A DNA stretch of 64,000 nucleotides, from contig JAEYDL010000006.1 in assembly GCA_023403845.1 (NCBI GenBank), positions 62,001 through 126,000 on the forward strand, given 5' to 3'. How positions within the stretch are numbered: position 1 is the stretch's first letter; each line of letters opens with the position of its first letter. This DNA is from Pseudomonadota bacterium (lineage in GTDB: Bacteria; Desulfobacterota; Desulfovibrionia; Desulfovibrionales; Desulfovibrionaceae). Both the position numbers and the translations under genes were made by a program. Under the pieces are notes generated by a model. That model was not told the origin of the DNA. It worked only from the letters and a program-made list of their open reading frames with translations, and did no database searches. This document shows, piece after piece, positions 42,150 to 50,185 of this stretch.

Positions 42150-43571
42150 TCAGGCCTTCGGCTGACGATGACGCCTGAAACGGCGCCGCAGCTGCCAGAT
42201 GGAAATGGTGATGGCGACCGCGTTCAGGCACTGGAACATGTTGATGTTCATATGCATGGCACTGAGGAAGTCGGCGATGTTGGTCGGGTTCAGAGGGGAA
42301 TCCCCCAGATAGATGTTCATGGTCACTGCCACGATCACCATGCTGGTCAACATGCCCATGGTCCTGGTCGTTCCCACCAGTCCCGAAGCCTGACTGAGGT
42401 GTGCAATATCCACCTTGGCCATGATGGCACTGGTATTCGGCGCGGCGAAAAAGGCGAGTCCAAGCCCCATCCATACCTGAGCCAGAGGAACCTCCCACAA
42501 CTGAGACGTGGCGGTCAGACGCCCGACCATATACAGACCGACGCAGCACAGCACAAGGCCGATGGAGGAAATGAACAAAGGACCGTGCCGGTCCGCCATC
42601 TTGCCAGTCCAGGGCGCACAGACCAGCTGCACGACGGGCTGGACGGAGAGCACCATGCCGGTATGCAATACGCTCAGTCCCTGTACACCCTGAAGATACA
42701 GGCTGTAATAGAAAAGCAGGCCATAGGCGGAACTGTTGACGATGAAGGAAACGATCACGTTCAAGAGAAACGACGTATTCCGGACCACGAACTTCACGTC
42801 GAGAATGGGGTAATCCATCTTCAGCTCCGCGAAGGCAAACAGACCAAGCAGAATGAAGCCTCCCGCAACCAGTCCCACGGCCCAGCTTCCCGCAAGAATC
42901 CAGGTCGCTCCCATGGAAATGGCGCAGATGCCGAGGCTGTACAGAATGCTGCCCCGCCAGTCGAACGGCGCGTCGGGGGCATTCGTCCAGTCGCCCTTGA
43001 TGGTAAAGGCCATGAGCACCCATGCGATGACGCCAAGAGGCACGACGCAGAAAAAGAGATACTGCCAGCCGAGGAACGACCCGATGAATCCGCCGATGGC
43101 CGGACCACTGGACACACCGGCAAACACACCGATGGAGGTGATTCCGAGAACTCTGCCGCGAATGGCCGGCGGCGCCGAAGCAATGAGAATGGATAGCGCC
43201 GAAGTGTTCATCATGGCCGTCCCAATGGCCTGAATGAACCGACAGCACAGAAAGACGATCATGTTGGGCGAAAACGGCGTCGCTACGGACATAGCCAGGA
43301 AAATAGCCAATCCCAGAAGAAAAAGCTTGCGCCTTCCCTTCATGTCCCCGATCCTTCCGGAAACCAGATGAAAAATGGACAGGGACAACGAATAAATGGC
43401 TCCTACCAGCCCCAGCTCCATGGCACTGGCCTTGAGGTCCTGCCCAATGGTGGGCAGAAGGGGACCTATGCCGGACATCATGAACGGCAAAAGGAACTGT
43501 GCGGTTGCCACCGCAATCATGAGGGAACGGAGCGAAGACTCCGAAGCGGCAGGAGGAGTGGGCTGATTCAT
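42150..43571 (-). CDS. MFS transporter, DHA-type efflux family
   Basis: A 473-residue membrane transporter of the drug:H+ antiporter type, with 12-14 hydrophobic segments. Segments typical of the group are FLLPFMMSGIGPLLPTIG, GRIGDMKGRRKLFLLG (motif A between helices 2 and 3), RFIQAIGTAMM and the GPAIGGFIG motif C in helix 5. The ATG at 43571 is preferred because a promoter-like TATAAT lies just six bases upstream, which would leave almost no leader. A TTG at 43607 would coincide with the -35 box. Substrate unknown; it is divergent from the antiporter gene. Confidence 0.9.
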   Translation of the reverse strand: MNQPTPPAASESSLRSLMIAVATAQFLLPFMMSGIGPLLPTIGQDLKASAMELGLVGAIYSLSLSIFHLVSGRIGDMKGRRKLFLLGLAIFLAMSVATPFSPNMIVFLCCRFIQAIGTAMMNTSALSILIASAPPAIRGRVLGITSIGVFAGVSSGPAIGGFIGSFLGWQYLFFCVVPLGVIAWVLMAFTIKGDWTNAPDAPFDWRGSILYSLGICAISMGATWILAGSWAVGLVAGGFILLGLFAFAELKMDYPILDVKFVVRNTSFLLNVIVSFIVNSSAYGLLFYYSLYLQGVQGLSVLHTGMVLSVQPVVQLVCAPWTGKMADRHGPLFISSIGLVLCCVGLYMVGRLTATSQLWEVPLAQVWMGLGLAFFAAPNTSAIMAKVDIAHLSQASGLVGTTRTMGMLTSMVIVAVTMNIYLGDSPLNPTNIADFLSAMHMNINMFQCLNAVAITISIWQLRRRFRRHRQPKA

Positions 43572-43577
43572 CTTTTT

Positions 43578-43607
43578 ATTATACGCCCCGGTGCGAGAAC
43601 TCGTCAA
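43578..43607 (-). promoter_or_regulatory. Near-consensus promoter of the MFS gene
   Basis: On the minus strand TTGACG (43607-43602) and TATAAT (43583-43578) are 18 bases apart. The expected start of transcription is at or next to the A of the start codon at 43571, so the message would be leaderless or nearly so. Confidence 0.65.
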
Positions 43608-43782
43608 TATGGCTTCTCCAAAGCCTCTTTCGTCTTTATCGGGAACAATCCCGGTCAGCTACATCTATTCCTTTCCATACACCAAAAAATAAACAAAACA
43701 CCGTGCAGGCCTCTTGCTCCGGGAAGGGACTTTCCCCTACAATGAAATTTCAGAACAACCTGTTATGATCCAAAGGGAATCC

Positions 43783-45537
43783 ATGCTCCATAACGTCGAT
43801 CTCATTTTTACTCTCGCCGGCGGCATGAGCGCGGCACTTGTGCTCGGCTTCATTACCCAAAAACTGCACATGTCCCCGCTGGTGGGCTATCTTCTTGCCG
43901 GAATCATCGTAGGTCCCCATTCCCCCGGCTTTGTCGCCGACGCCGAAACAGCGGCCCAATGCGCGGAGATAGGCATCATTCTGCTTATGTTCGGTGTCGG
44001 CCTGCACTTTCACCTGAAAGACCTGATCGCAGTCCAGAAGATCGTGCTTCCCGGCGCGGCGGTTCAGATAGGGGCGTCAACGCTGCTCGGCATGTTCGTC
44101 TTCCATGCCTTCGGCTGGTCATGGACTTCAGGGGCCGTCTTCGGCATGGCCATTTCCGTAGCGAGCACGGTGGTCCTCACGAGAGTTCTTTCTGACAACA
44201 AGGCCCTGCACACCAAGACGGGCCATGTCGCTCTGGGCTGGCTTGTGGTCGAAGACCTGTTCACCATTCTTCTGCTGGTCCTTCTGCCCGCCGTTTTTTC
44301 CGAATCCGGACAGACGGGCAACGTCTGGAGCATCCTCGGCATCACGCTGTTCAAGCTGGCCGTTCTGGTCGTCTTCACGCTGGTGGCGGGGCAGAAACTG
44401 ATTCCCCTCCTTCTTGCCTATGTGGCCCGCACGGGAACCCGGGATCTCTTCACTCTGGCGGTCCTCGTGCTCGCTCTGGGCGTTGCCGTAGCCGCCGCCG
44501 AATTTTTCGGCGCATCGATGGCGCTCGGCGCCTTCCTTGGAGGCATGGTGGTGGGTCAGTCGGAATTCAGCGCCAGAGCTGCGGCCGAAGCTCTGCCCAT
44601 GCGCGACGCCTTTGCCGTACTGTTCTTCGTCTCCGTAGGCATGCTCGTGGATCCCGCGGCTCTGGCCGCAAGCTGGCCGCTCATGCTGGCGACCCTTGCC
44701 ATCGTCCTGATAGGCAAGCCTCTTGCGGCGTTCATCGTGGTCCGCTTGCTCGGCAAGCCGCTGCGGATGGCTCTTTCCGTCTCCGCGGCGCTGGCGCAGA
44801 TAGGAGAATTTTCCTTTATCCTTGCCGGAATGGGGATTGCCTTCGGCGTGCTGCCGCAGGAGGCGTCCAGCGCGATCATCATCGCCGCCATCATTTCCAT
44901 CACCCTCAATCCCCTGATCTACCGCCGGCTCGAAGGTCTTGCGCACTGGCTGGAAAAACACGGTGTGGGTCTGCCTCGCACGGGAAAAACCGAACTTCCG
45001 GAACAGGTCAACGAGGAGACGCAGCGCGTGATCGTCATCGGTTACGGCCCGATAGGCAAAATTCTGTCCCGCTTTCTGCTGGACAACAACCTTGACGTGG
45101 TCGTCATCGAAATGAACATAGATACGGTGCAGGCCGTCTCCGAACAGGGAGGCAAAATTCTGTACGGGGACGCGACCCAGCGCGAAGTGCTTCTGCACGC
45201 CGGAGCGGAACATGCCGAGGCCCTCCTCATCACATCGTCCTCCGCCCCTTCCGGAGAAATCATCGACGTGGCCAGATCAATCAATCCGCACATGCGCATC
45301 GTAGCTCATACGACCTTCCTGAGCGTTGCGGAATCCCTGCGCAGACACGGTGCGTCCGCAGTCTTCTCCGGCGAACGGGAAGTGGCCATAGCCATGAGCG
45401 AATTCATTATGCGGGAATTCGGGGCCACGGACGAACAAATCGATCGTGAACGCCGCAGGATTCGCGAAGAGATGGCGCCATTGTACGACATTTCCGGGAC
45501 ATCAACGACGGACGATCCGGAGACACGTACGGCATAG
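43783..45537 (+). CDS. Kef/YbaL-type cation:proton antiporter with TrkA-N domain
   Basis: A 584-residue CPA2 antiporter. About 12 membrane helices (for example GFITQKLHMSPLVGYLLAGIIVGP and LGWLVVEDLFTILLL) precede a cytoplasmic RCK/TrkA-N domain at about residues 410-540, which binds NAD(H) through GYGPIGKILSRFLLDNN with the acidic residue in VVVIEMN. The ATG at 43783 has AAGGG six bases upstream and is preferred over the ATG at 43765. It exports K+ or Na+ in exchange for H+, perhaps under electrophile stress as KefB/C do. Confidence 0.92.
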   Translation: MLHNVDLIFTLAGGMSAALVLGFITQKLHMSPLVGYLLAGIIVGPHSPGFVADAETAAQCAEIGIILLMFGVGLHFHLKDLIAVQKIVLPGAAVQIGASTLLGMFVFHAFGWSWTSGAVFGMAISVASTVVLTRVLSDNKALHTKTGHVALGWLVVEDLFTILLLVLLPAVFSESGQTGNVWSILGITLFKLAVLVVFTLVAGQKLIPLLLAYVARTGTRDLFTLAVLVLALGVAVAAAEFFGASMALGAFLGGMVVGQSEFSARAAAEALPMRDAFAVLFFVSVGMLVDPAALAASWPLMLATLAIVLIGKPLAAFIVVRLLGKPLRMALSVSAALAQIGEFSFILAGMGIAFGVLPQEASSAIIIAAIISITLNPLIYRRLEGLAHWLEKHGVGLPRTGKTELPEQVNEETQRVIVIGYGPIGKILSRFLLDNNLDVVVIEMNIDTVQAVSEQGGKILYGDATQREVLLHAGAEHAEALLITSSSAPSGEIIDVARSINPHMRIVAHTTFLSVAESLRRHGASAVFSGEREVAIAMSEFIMREFGATDEQIDRERRRIREEMAPLYDISGTSTTDDPETRTA

Positions 45538-45600
45538 ATATTGCATGATCCCGATTTTCCGGGTAGTTGTCTGGATGGCGCCGTACCACGGCGTAGCGGA

Positions 45601-45626
45601 AGCGGTCGACGAACATGTCGACCGCT
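45601..45626 (+). terminator. Hairpin between the antiporter and hydrolase genes
   Basis: Perfect 10-base arms AGCGGTCGAC and GTCGACCGCT with a 6-base loop, followed by CTCGTCTTCC. A weak terminator or leader hairpin of the next gene. Confidence 0.45.
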
Positions 45627-45646
45627 CTCGTCTTCCGGAGAACGTC

Positions 45647-46393
45647 ATGACCTTTTCAAGCTCTTTCCTCCGTCCATCAGTCCCTTCCCGGACGTTTGTT
45701 CTTCTGCCCGGTTCATGGTGCGGCGGCTGGTGCTGGACCCCCGTCACGGAACACCTTGCCGCAGCCGGACACCGGGTCATTCCCCTCACCTTCACAGGCG
45801 TAGGCGAGCGCGCGCATCTGCTGTCCGCAGCCATTACGCTGGAAACCCACGTCGCCGACATCATCAACACCATCCGCTATGCCGATCTGTATGATGTGGT
45901 GCTCGTGGCCCACAGTTACGGCGGCATTGCCATGACCGTGGCGGTAGACCGCATCCCCGACCGGATCCGCCATGTCGTCTATCTCGACGCCATGGTGCCT
46001 CTGTCCGGGGAATGCGCCATGGACATCATCCCTGAAAACGATCTTGCCCAGCGCATGCGCCGCATCGGACGCAGCAATCTGAGTCTTCCAGCACCCATCG
46101 GAGCCAATTTCTCCACTCCGGGCATGCGCGACTGGTTTCACTCCCACCTGACGCCCCAGCCTCTGCAACCCTACCTCGACCGCATCGAACTCCGCCACCC
46201 GCACGGAAACGGCCTGCCCGTCACGTATGTCGTCTGCACACCGGGACGCCTGCCCGCGATCATGCTTTCCGCCGAACGGGCCCGAGCCATCGCTTCCTGG
46301 CGGGTTCTGGAGGTTGTCTCGGGACACAACGTGCATCTCCATCGCCCTGCAGACGTAGCCAAAATTCTGCTGGACTGCGCGGAACGCGGCTGA
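45647..46393 (+). CDS. Alpha/beta hydrolase
   Basis: A 248-residue hydrolase of the group that includes plant methylesterases and hydroxynitrile lyases. The oxyanion loop is in LLPGSWCGGWCW, the nucleophile Ser in VAHSYGGIAM and the catalytic His in VSGHNVHLHRP near the C-terminus, with the Asp probably in the segment before it. The ATG at 45647 follows GGAG at good spacing. It is transcribed alone, about 110 bases after the antiporter gene. Substrate not predictable. Confidence 0.88.
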   Translation: MTFSSSFLRPSVPSRTFVLLPGSWCGGWCWTPVTEHLAAAGHRVIPLTFTGVGERAHLLSAAITLETHVADIINTIRYADLYDVVLVAHSYGGIAMTVAVDRIPDRIRHVVYLDAMVPLSGECAMDIIPENDLAQRMRRIGRSNLSLPAPIGANFSTPGMRDWFHSHLTPQPLQPYLDRIELRHPHGNGLPVTYVVCTPGRLPAIMLSAERARAIASWRVLEVVSGHNVHLHRPADVAKILLDCAERG

Positions 46394-46444
46394 ATTGCGG
46401 AAGCTGTCCGGGTTGCACGCAACTGGAGCGTCAGTCGCGCCGAA

Positions 46445-46471
46445 AGCCGGAAAAGAATCTCTTCTCCGGCT
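46445..46471. terminator. Hairpin between convergent hydrolase and pstA genes
   Basis: Arms AGCCGGA and TCCGGCT with extra pairing inside (AGAATCTCTTC loop). It lies between two converging genes; T-tracts are weak. Confidence 0.5.
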
Positions 46472-46524
46472 AAACACGCAATCCATTGTTGTGACGGGTG
46501 AAAAAGAAAAGACAGAAGAACGGG

Positions 46525-47400
46525 CTATCGCTTTTTCTGCATCCGGTCACGAACGATGATGGCCACAAGATTCATGCCGAGCACCAAAACAAGCAACACC
46601 AGAGCGGTTCCGTACTGCAACGGTCGTGTTTTTTCGATTTCCGTTCCCGCCGTGGCCAGAACATACATGTGATACGGCAGAGCCATCACCGAACTGAATA
46701 TCGAATCCGGCATGCGAGGCGTAAAGAAGACGGCTGCCGTGAACATGATGGCCGCCGTTTCCCCAGCGGCGCGGGCCAGTCCCAGAATGGCTCCTGTCAG
46801 CATGCCGGGAACAGCCGCGGGCAGGACTACCCGGGCGATGGTCTGACTGCGGGTGGCTCCCAAAGCCAGCGAAGCCTCACGCCAGGCATCGGGAACCTGA
46901 CGCAATGCTTCCTCCGTAGTGTTGATGATCACCGGCAGCGTCAGGACAGCGAGAGTGAGCATCCCAGCAAGCAGACTGACGCCCATTCCGAGAAAAGTGA
47001 CGAAAAAGGCCAGTCCGAACAAGCCGAAAACCACAGAAGGGACCCCGGCGAGATTGCTGATGCCGAGACGGAGATAACGGGTCCACGGTTTACGGCTGCC
47101 GTACTCGTTCAGATAGACTGCGGACGCTACCCCAAGCGGAAAGGCGATGAGCATGGAACCGAAGGCCAGCAGAAACGTCCCCACGATGCAGGGCCAGATA
47201 CCGCCTTCCGTCATCATTCTGCGGGGTGATTCGGACAGGAATTCCCAGCTGATGGCCGGGCTGCCGTTCCAGATCAGAAAAGCGCATACGCCGACCAGCG
47301 CGAGCATGTTGATTCCGGCGGCAAGACGCAACATGCCGAACATAATGACTTGCCAGCGCTGGCGTCCCGCATTGCCTCGAACCGCAAAGAAGGTGCTCAT
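46525..47400 (-). CDS. pstA: Phosphate ABC transporter permease PstA
   Basis: Second membrane subunit of the high-affinity phosphate importer. The 291-residue protein has six membrane helices and the ABC coupling loop EALRQVPDAWREASLALGATRSQTIARVVLPAAVPG, together with RAAGETAAIMF, typical of PstA. The ATG at 47400 has AGGA upstream and lies nine bases after the pstC stop. It is the last gene of pstS-pstC-pstA. Confidence 0.96.
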   Translation of the reverse strand: MSTFFAVRGNAGRQRWQVIMFGMLRLAAGINMLALVGVCAFLIWNGSPAISWEFLSESPRRMMTEGGIWPCIVGTFLLAFGSMLIAFPLGVASAVYLNEYGSRKPWTRYLRLGISNLAGVPSVVFGLFGLAFFVTFLGMGVSLLAGMLTLAVLTLPVIINTTEEALRQVPDAWREASLALGATRSQTIARVVLPAAVPGMLTGAILGLARAAGETAAIMFTAAVFFTPRMPDSIFSSVMALPYHMYVLATAGTEIEKTRPLQYGTALVLLVLVLGMNLVAIIVRDRMQKKR

Positions 47401-47409
47401 ACGACGATC

Positions 47410-48297
47410 CTAAAGCCCGGACGAGCCGGTCTGCTTGTGCTTTTCCGCGATGCGGAAGGCCAGCACGTTGAACAGCAAGGTAAAGAGAAACAGAACGATG
47501 CCGGTGGCGAACAAAGCGAAATAGTGGTCTCCACGAAACGGCGCTTCGGCCATTTCCGCGGCAATGGAGGCGGGCATGGGGCGGACCGGATCAAAGATGG
47601 ACAGAGGAATAATCGCCGCTCCGCCGGCCACCATGAGGACGACCATGGTTTCTCCGATGGCGCGGGACATGCCGAGCATGACGGCCGTGCCGATCCCGGA
47701 CAGGGCCGATGGAATGACCACGCGCACAAGCGTTTCCCAGCGGGTCGCTCCAAGCGCCAGCGAGGCTTCGCGCAGCGTCCGGGGAACGGCAAACAGGGCA
47801 TCCTCCGCCACGGAACAGATGGTCGGTACGCTCATGAAGGCCAGCATCAGAGCCGCGTTGAACAGATTGAGTCCCGTATCCGCTCCGAGATAGTCCTGCA
47901 GAAACGGAGCCACGATGATCATGCCGAAAAAGCCTATGACGACCGAAGGAAGTGCCGCCAGCAGCTCAATGAACGGTTTGACGATCCGCCGGGTAGTCAT
48001 CCCCGCGATCTCCGCCAGATACGCGGCAGTCATGATGCCAAGGGGAACCGCGATCATTGAAGCCAGAGCAGTAACGCACAACGACCCCACGATCAGGGAG
48101 AGAATCCCGAACTCCGGAGGATCGGAAGTAGGATACCAGAGCGTTCCGCTCAGGAAGCTCCACAGGGGATAATCCGCGAACAGCGGCAAACCTTCCATAA
48201 ACAGGAAGAGCATGATGCAGGCCAGAGAAAGCAGCGAGACGAACGCCACTCCCGTCAAAAGCTTGCGGATGCAGTTTTCCTTAAAGTCTCTGGACAT
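47410..48297 (-). CDS. pstC: Phosphate ABC transporter permease PstC
   Basis: First membrane subunit of the phosphate importer, 295 residues with six helices. The coupling loop is EDALFAVPRTLREASLALGATRWETLVRVVIPSALSG, followed by RAIGETMVVLMVAGGAA. The ATG at 48297 follows CGGAGA; the open frame upstream overlaps the pstS-pstC spacer and has no similarity. It is 130 bases from pstS, with a small hairpin between that may lower permease expression relative to the binding protein. Confidence 0.96.
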   Translation of the reverse strand: MSRDFKENCIRKLLTGVAFVSLLSLACIMLFLFMEGLPLFADYPLWSFLSGTLWYPTSDPPEFGILSLIVGSLCVTALASMIAVPLGIMTAAYLAEIAGMTTRRIVKPFIELLAALPSVVIGFFGMIIVAPFLQDYLGADTGLNLFNAALMLAFMSVPTICSVAEDALFAVPRTLREASLALGATRWETLVRVVIPSALSGIGTAVMLGMSRAIGETMVVLMVAGGAAIIPLSIFDPVRPMPASIAAEMAEAPFRGDHYFALFATGIVLFLFTLLFNVLAFRIAEKHKQTGSSGL

Positions 48298-48398
48298 TCT
48301 TGTCTCCGGCCCGCCCCTTTCGCACAGGGGGAAGGGGGGTGACGAGGTGCGGGCCCGGCCGCCGTTCTCTTTCTGAAACGCGCGGCACAGGCCAAAGA

Positions 48399-48419
48399 TG
48401 CCGGAGAGAAACTCCGGCA
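48399..48419 (-). terminator. Hairpin between pstS and pstC
   Basis: Eight-base arms TGCCGGAG and CTCCGGCA with a 5-base loop, a few bases past the pstS stop. No T-tract, so it probably protects the pstS message or attenuates downstream transcription. Confidence 0.5.
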
Positions 48420-48426
48420 GCACGGG

Positions 48427-49239
48427 TTACTTTACAAGCGGAACGAAGCCGGCCTTGAGCACGGCCTTCTGTCCTTTCTCCGGATCGAGCATATATTTGA
48501 TGAACGCTCCGGCGGTTCCCTGAGGCTGACCGTTGGTGAAGAGGTACAATTCGCGGGCGAGGGGCCATTTCTTGGACAGGGCGTTCTCGGGAGTCGCCGT
48601 GAGATCACCGATCTGCAGGCCTTTGAGCGTGTCGTTCATGTAGCCGATCCCGATGTAGCCGATGGCGTTACGGTTCTTGGCCACGGCCTGCACGACGGCT
48701 CCGTTGGAAGCCTGGAGCAGAGCCTTGGGCATGACCTTTGCGCCCTTCATGACCAAAGACTCCCAGGTTTCATAGGTGCCGGAAGAGGTATCGCGCGAAA
48801 TGACCACGATCTTGCCGTCAGCGCCTCCAAGTTCCTTCCAGTTGGTGATCTTGCCGGTATAGATATCCTTGAGCTGTTCGAGAGAGAGGCTCTGCACCCT
48901 GTTTTCGGGATTGACCACGGGGACGAGGGCGTCCACGGCCACGGAGGTGCGTACGGGATCAATGCCCTTCTTGGCGGCCAGATCCTTCTCGCTGCTCTTG
49001 ATGTCGCGGGAGGACATGGCGATGGTGGCCAGTCCGTCGATCAGGGCCTTGATGCCATTTCCGGATCCCCCCCCGGAAAGAGCGATGTCCACGTCCGGGT
49101 TCGCCGCTGTGTAGGCTTCGGACACGATCTGAATGATGGGAAGCACCGTAGTGGAACCGTTGATGACCAGTTCCTCCTTGGCCTGGGCGGGCAGTACGCA
49201 GGCCAGAGCCAGCAGGGAAGACAGCAAAAGACGTTTCAT
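48427..49239 (-). CDS. pstS: Periplasmic phosphate-binding protein PstS
   Basis: High-affinity phosphate receptor. The first 19 residues are a Sec signal peptide (MKRLLLSSLLALACVLPAQA). The mature protein starts with the phosphate loop INGSTTVLPI and has SGGGSGNGIKALIDG and RDTSSGTYETW, which bind the anion. The 270-residue size fits the short PstS type. The ATG at 49239 has AAGGAG nine bases upstream. It opens the operon pstS-pstC-pstA and faces phoB across a shared control region of about 260 bases. Confidence 0.96.
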   Translation of the reverse strand: MKRLLLSSLLALACVLPAQAKEELVINGSTTVLPIIQIVSEAYTAANPDVDIALSGGGSGNGIKALIDGLATIAMSSRDIKSSEKDLAAKKGIDPVRTSVAVDALVPVVNPENRVQSLSLEQLKDIYTGKITNWKELGGADGKIVVISRDTSSGTYETWESLVMKGAKVMPKALLQASNGAVVQAVAKNRNAIGYIGIGYMNDTLKGLQIGDLTATPENALSKKWPLARELYLFTNGQPQGTAGAFIKYMLDPEKGQKAVLKAGFVPLVK

Positions 49240-49497
49240 GAAAGCAAACTCCTTGAGAGCGGTTTGACGACAATGAAAAGTACATCCATGACAGACGCCG
49301 TCCGCCGGAATCCTCGCGGCATTCCTCTGCGGACAGGCTGGAAGATAGCGGCGCTTCGTGTCAAAATGGTGACGGCTTGTCGAAACACCCGTGACGAATG
49401 AAGACTTCTTCGACATGCAATCGTCACATTCGCTCCGCCGTTCCGTCACGGAAACGGCTTACAACCAGCCTCGTGAACTCATAAAGGAAAGGAAGCC

Positions 49498-50184
49498 ATG
49501 CCTAACGAATCTTCCACAATTCTTGTTGTCGAGGACGAACAGGATATCCGGGAGCTGCTGGCCTATCATCTTGAAAGGGAAGGCTACACGGCGCTTCAGG
49601 CGGGCGACGGCAAGGAAGGGCTTGAACTGGCCCGCAGCCGCAGGCCCGATCTCATTCTGCTTGACCTCATGCTTCCCAAAATGGACGGCCTGGCCGTCTG
49701 CCGGGAACTGGAACGCAGCACGGACACCGTGCATATTCCCGTGATCATGCTCACGGCGCGCGGCGAGGATGTGGACCGCATTCTCGGCTTCGAACTTGGC
49801 GCGGACGACTATGTGGTCAAACCGTTCAACATCCGGGAACTGCTTCTGCGCATCCGGGCCATTCTGCGTCGCCAGACGGTGGCGGAAAACAGCCCGGTAC
49901 TGGCTCGCCACGGGGTCAACGTCAACGCCACGGCTCACAGGGTCAGCGTCCTCGGACAGGAAGTCGATCTTACGGCCACGGAATTTCGCCTGCTGGAAGA
50001 TCTGTTGCGCAATGCGGGCCGGGTTCGCACGCGGGAAGAACTGCTGGCCTCGGTCTGGGGATATCAGTTCGAGGGATATGCCCGCACGGTGGATACGCAC
50101 ATCCGACGTCTGCGCAACAAGCTGGGAGAAGCCGCCGAATTAATCGAAACCGTGCGCGGTGTGGGTTACCGCTGCAAGGAGTGA
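49498..50184 (+). CDS. phoB: PhoB-like response regulator
   Basis: An OmpR-family regulator that should activate the phosphate-starvation genes. The receiver domain (residues about 7-120) has the phospho-acceptor Asp56 in LLDLMLPKMDG and Lys in VVKPFN. The winged helix (about 135-228) has LTATEFRLLEDLL and VDTHIRRLRNKL. The ATG at 49498 follows AAGGAAAGG. It is separated by one base from the phoR start and faces pstS. Its binding sites are expected between 49240 and 49497, where two CGTCAC motifs lie 22 bases apart on the minus strand. Confidence 0.95.
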   Translation: MPNESSTILVVEDEQDIRELLAYHLEREGYTALQAGDGKEGLELARSRRPDLILLDLMLPKMDGLAVCRELERSTDTVHIPVIMLTARGEDVDRILGFELGADDYVVKPFNIRELLLRIRAILRRQTVAENSPVLARHGVNVNATAHRVSVLGQEVDLTATEFRLLEDLLRNAGRVRTREELLASVWGYQFEGYARTVDTHIRRLRNKLGEAAELIETVRGVGYRCKE

Positions 50185-50185
50185 C

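Noticed and set aside
42168..43196. Long plus-strand frame opposite the MFS gene
   Set aside because: Its His/Gln/Gly-rich composition is typical of antisense reading of a GC-rich membrane gene.
46498..48060. Long plus-strand frames opposite pstA and pstC
   Set aside because: Low-complexity His/Gln/Arg-rich translations are antisense artefacts of the permease genes.
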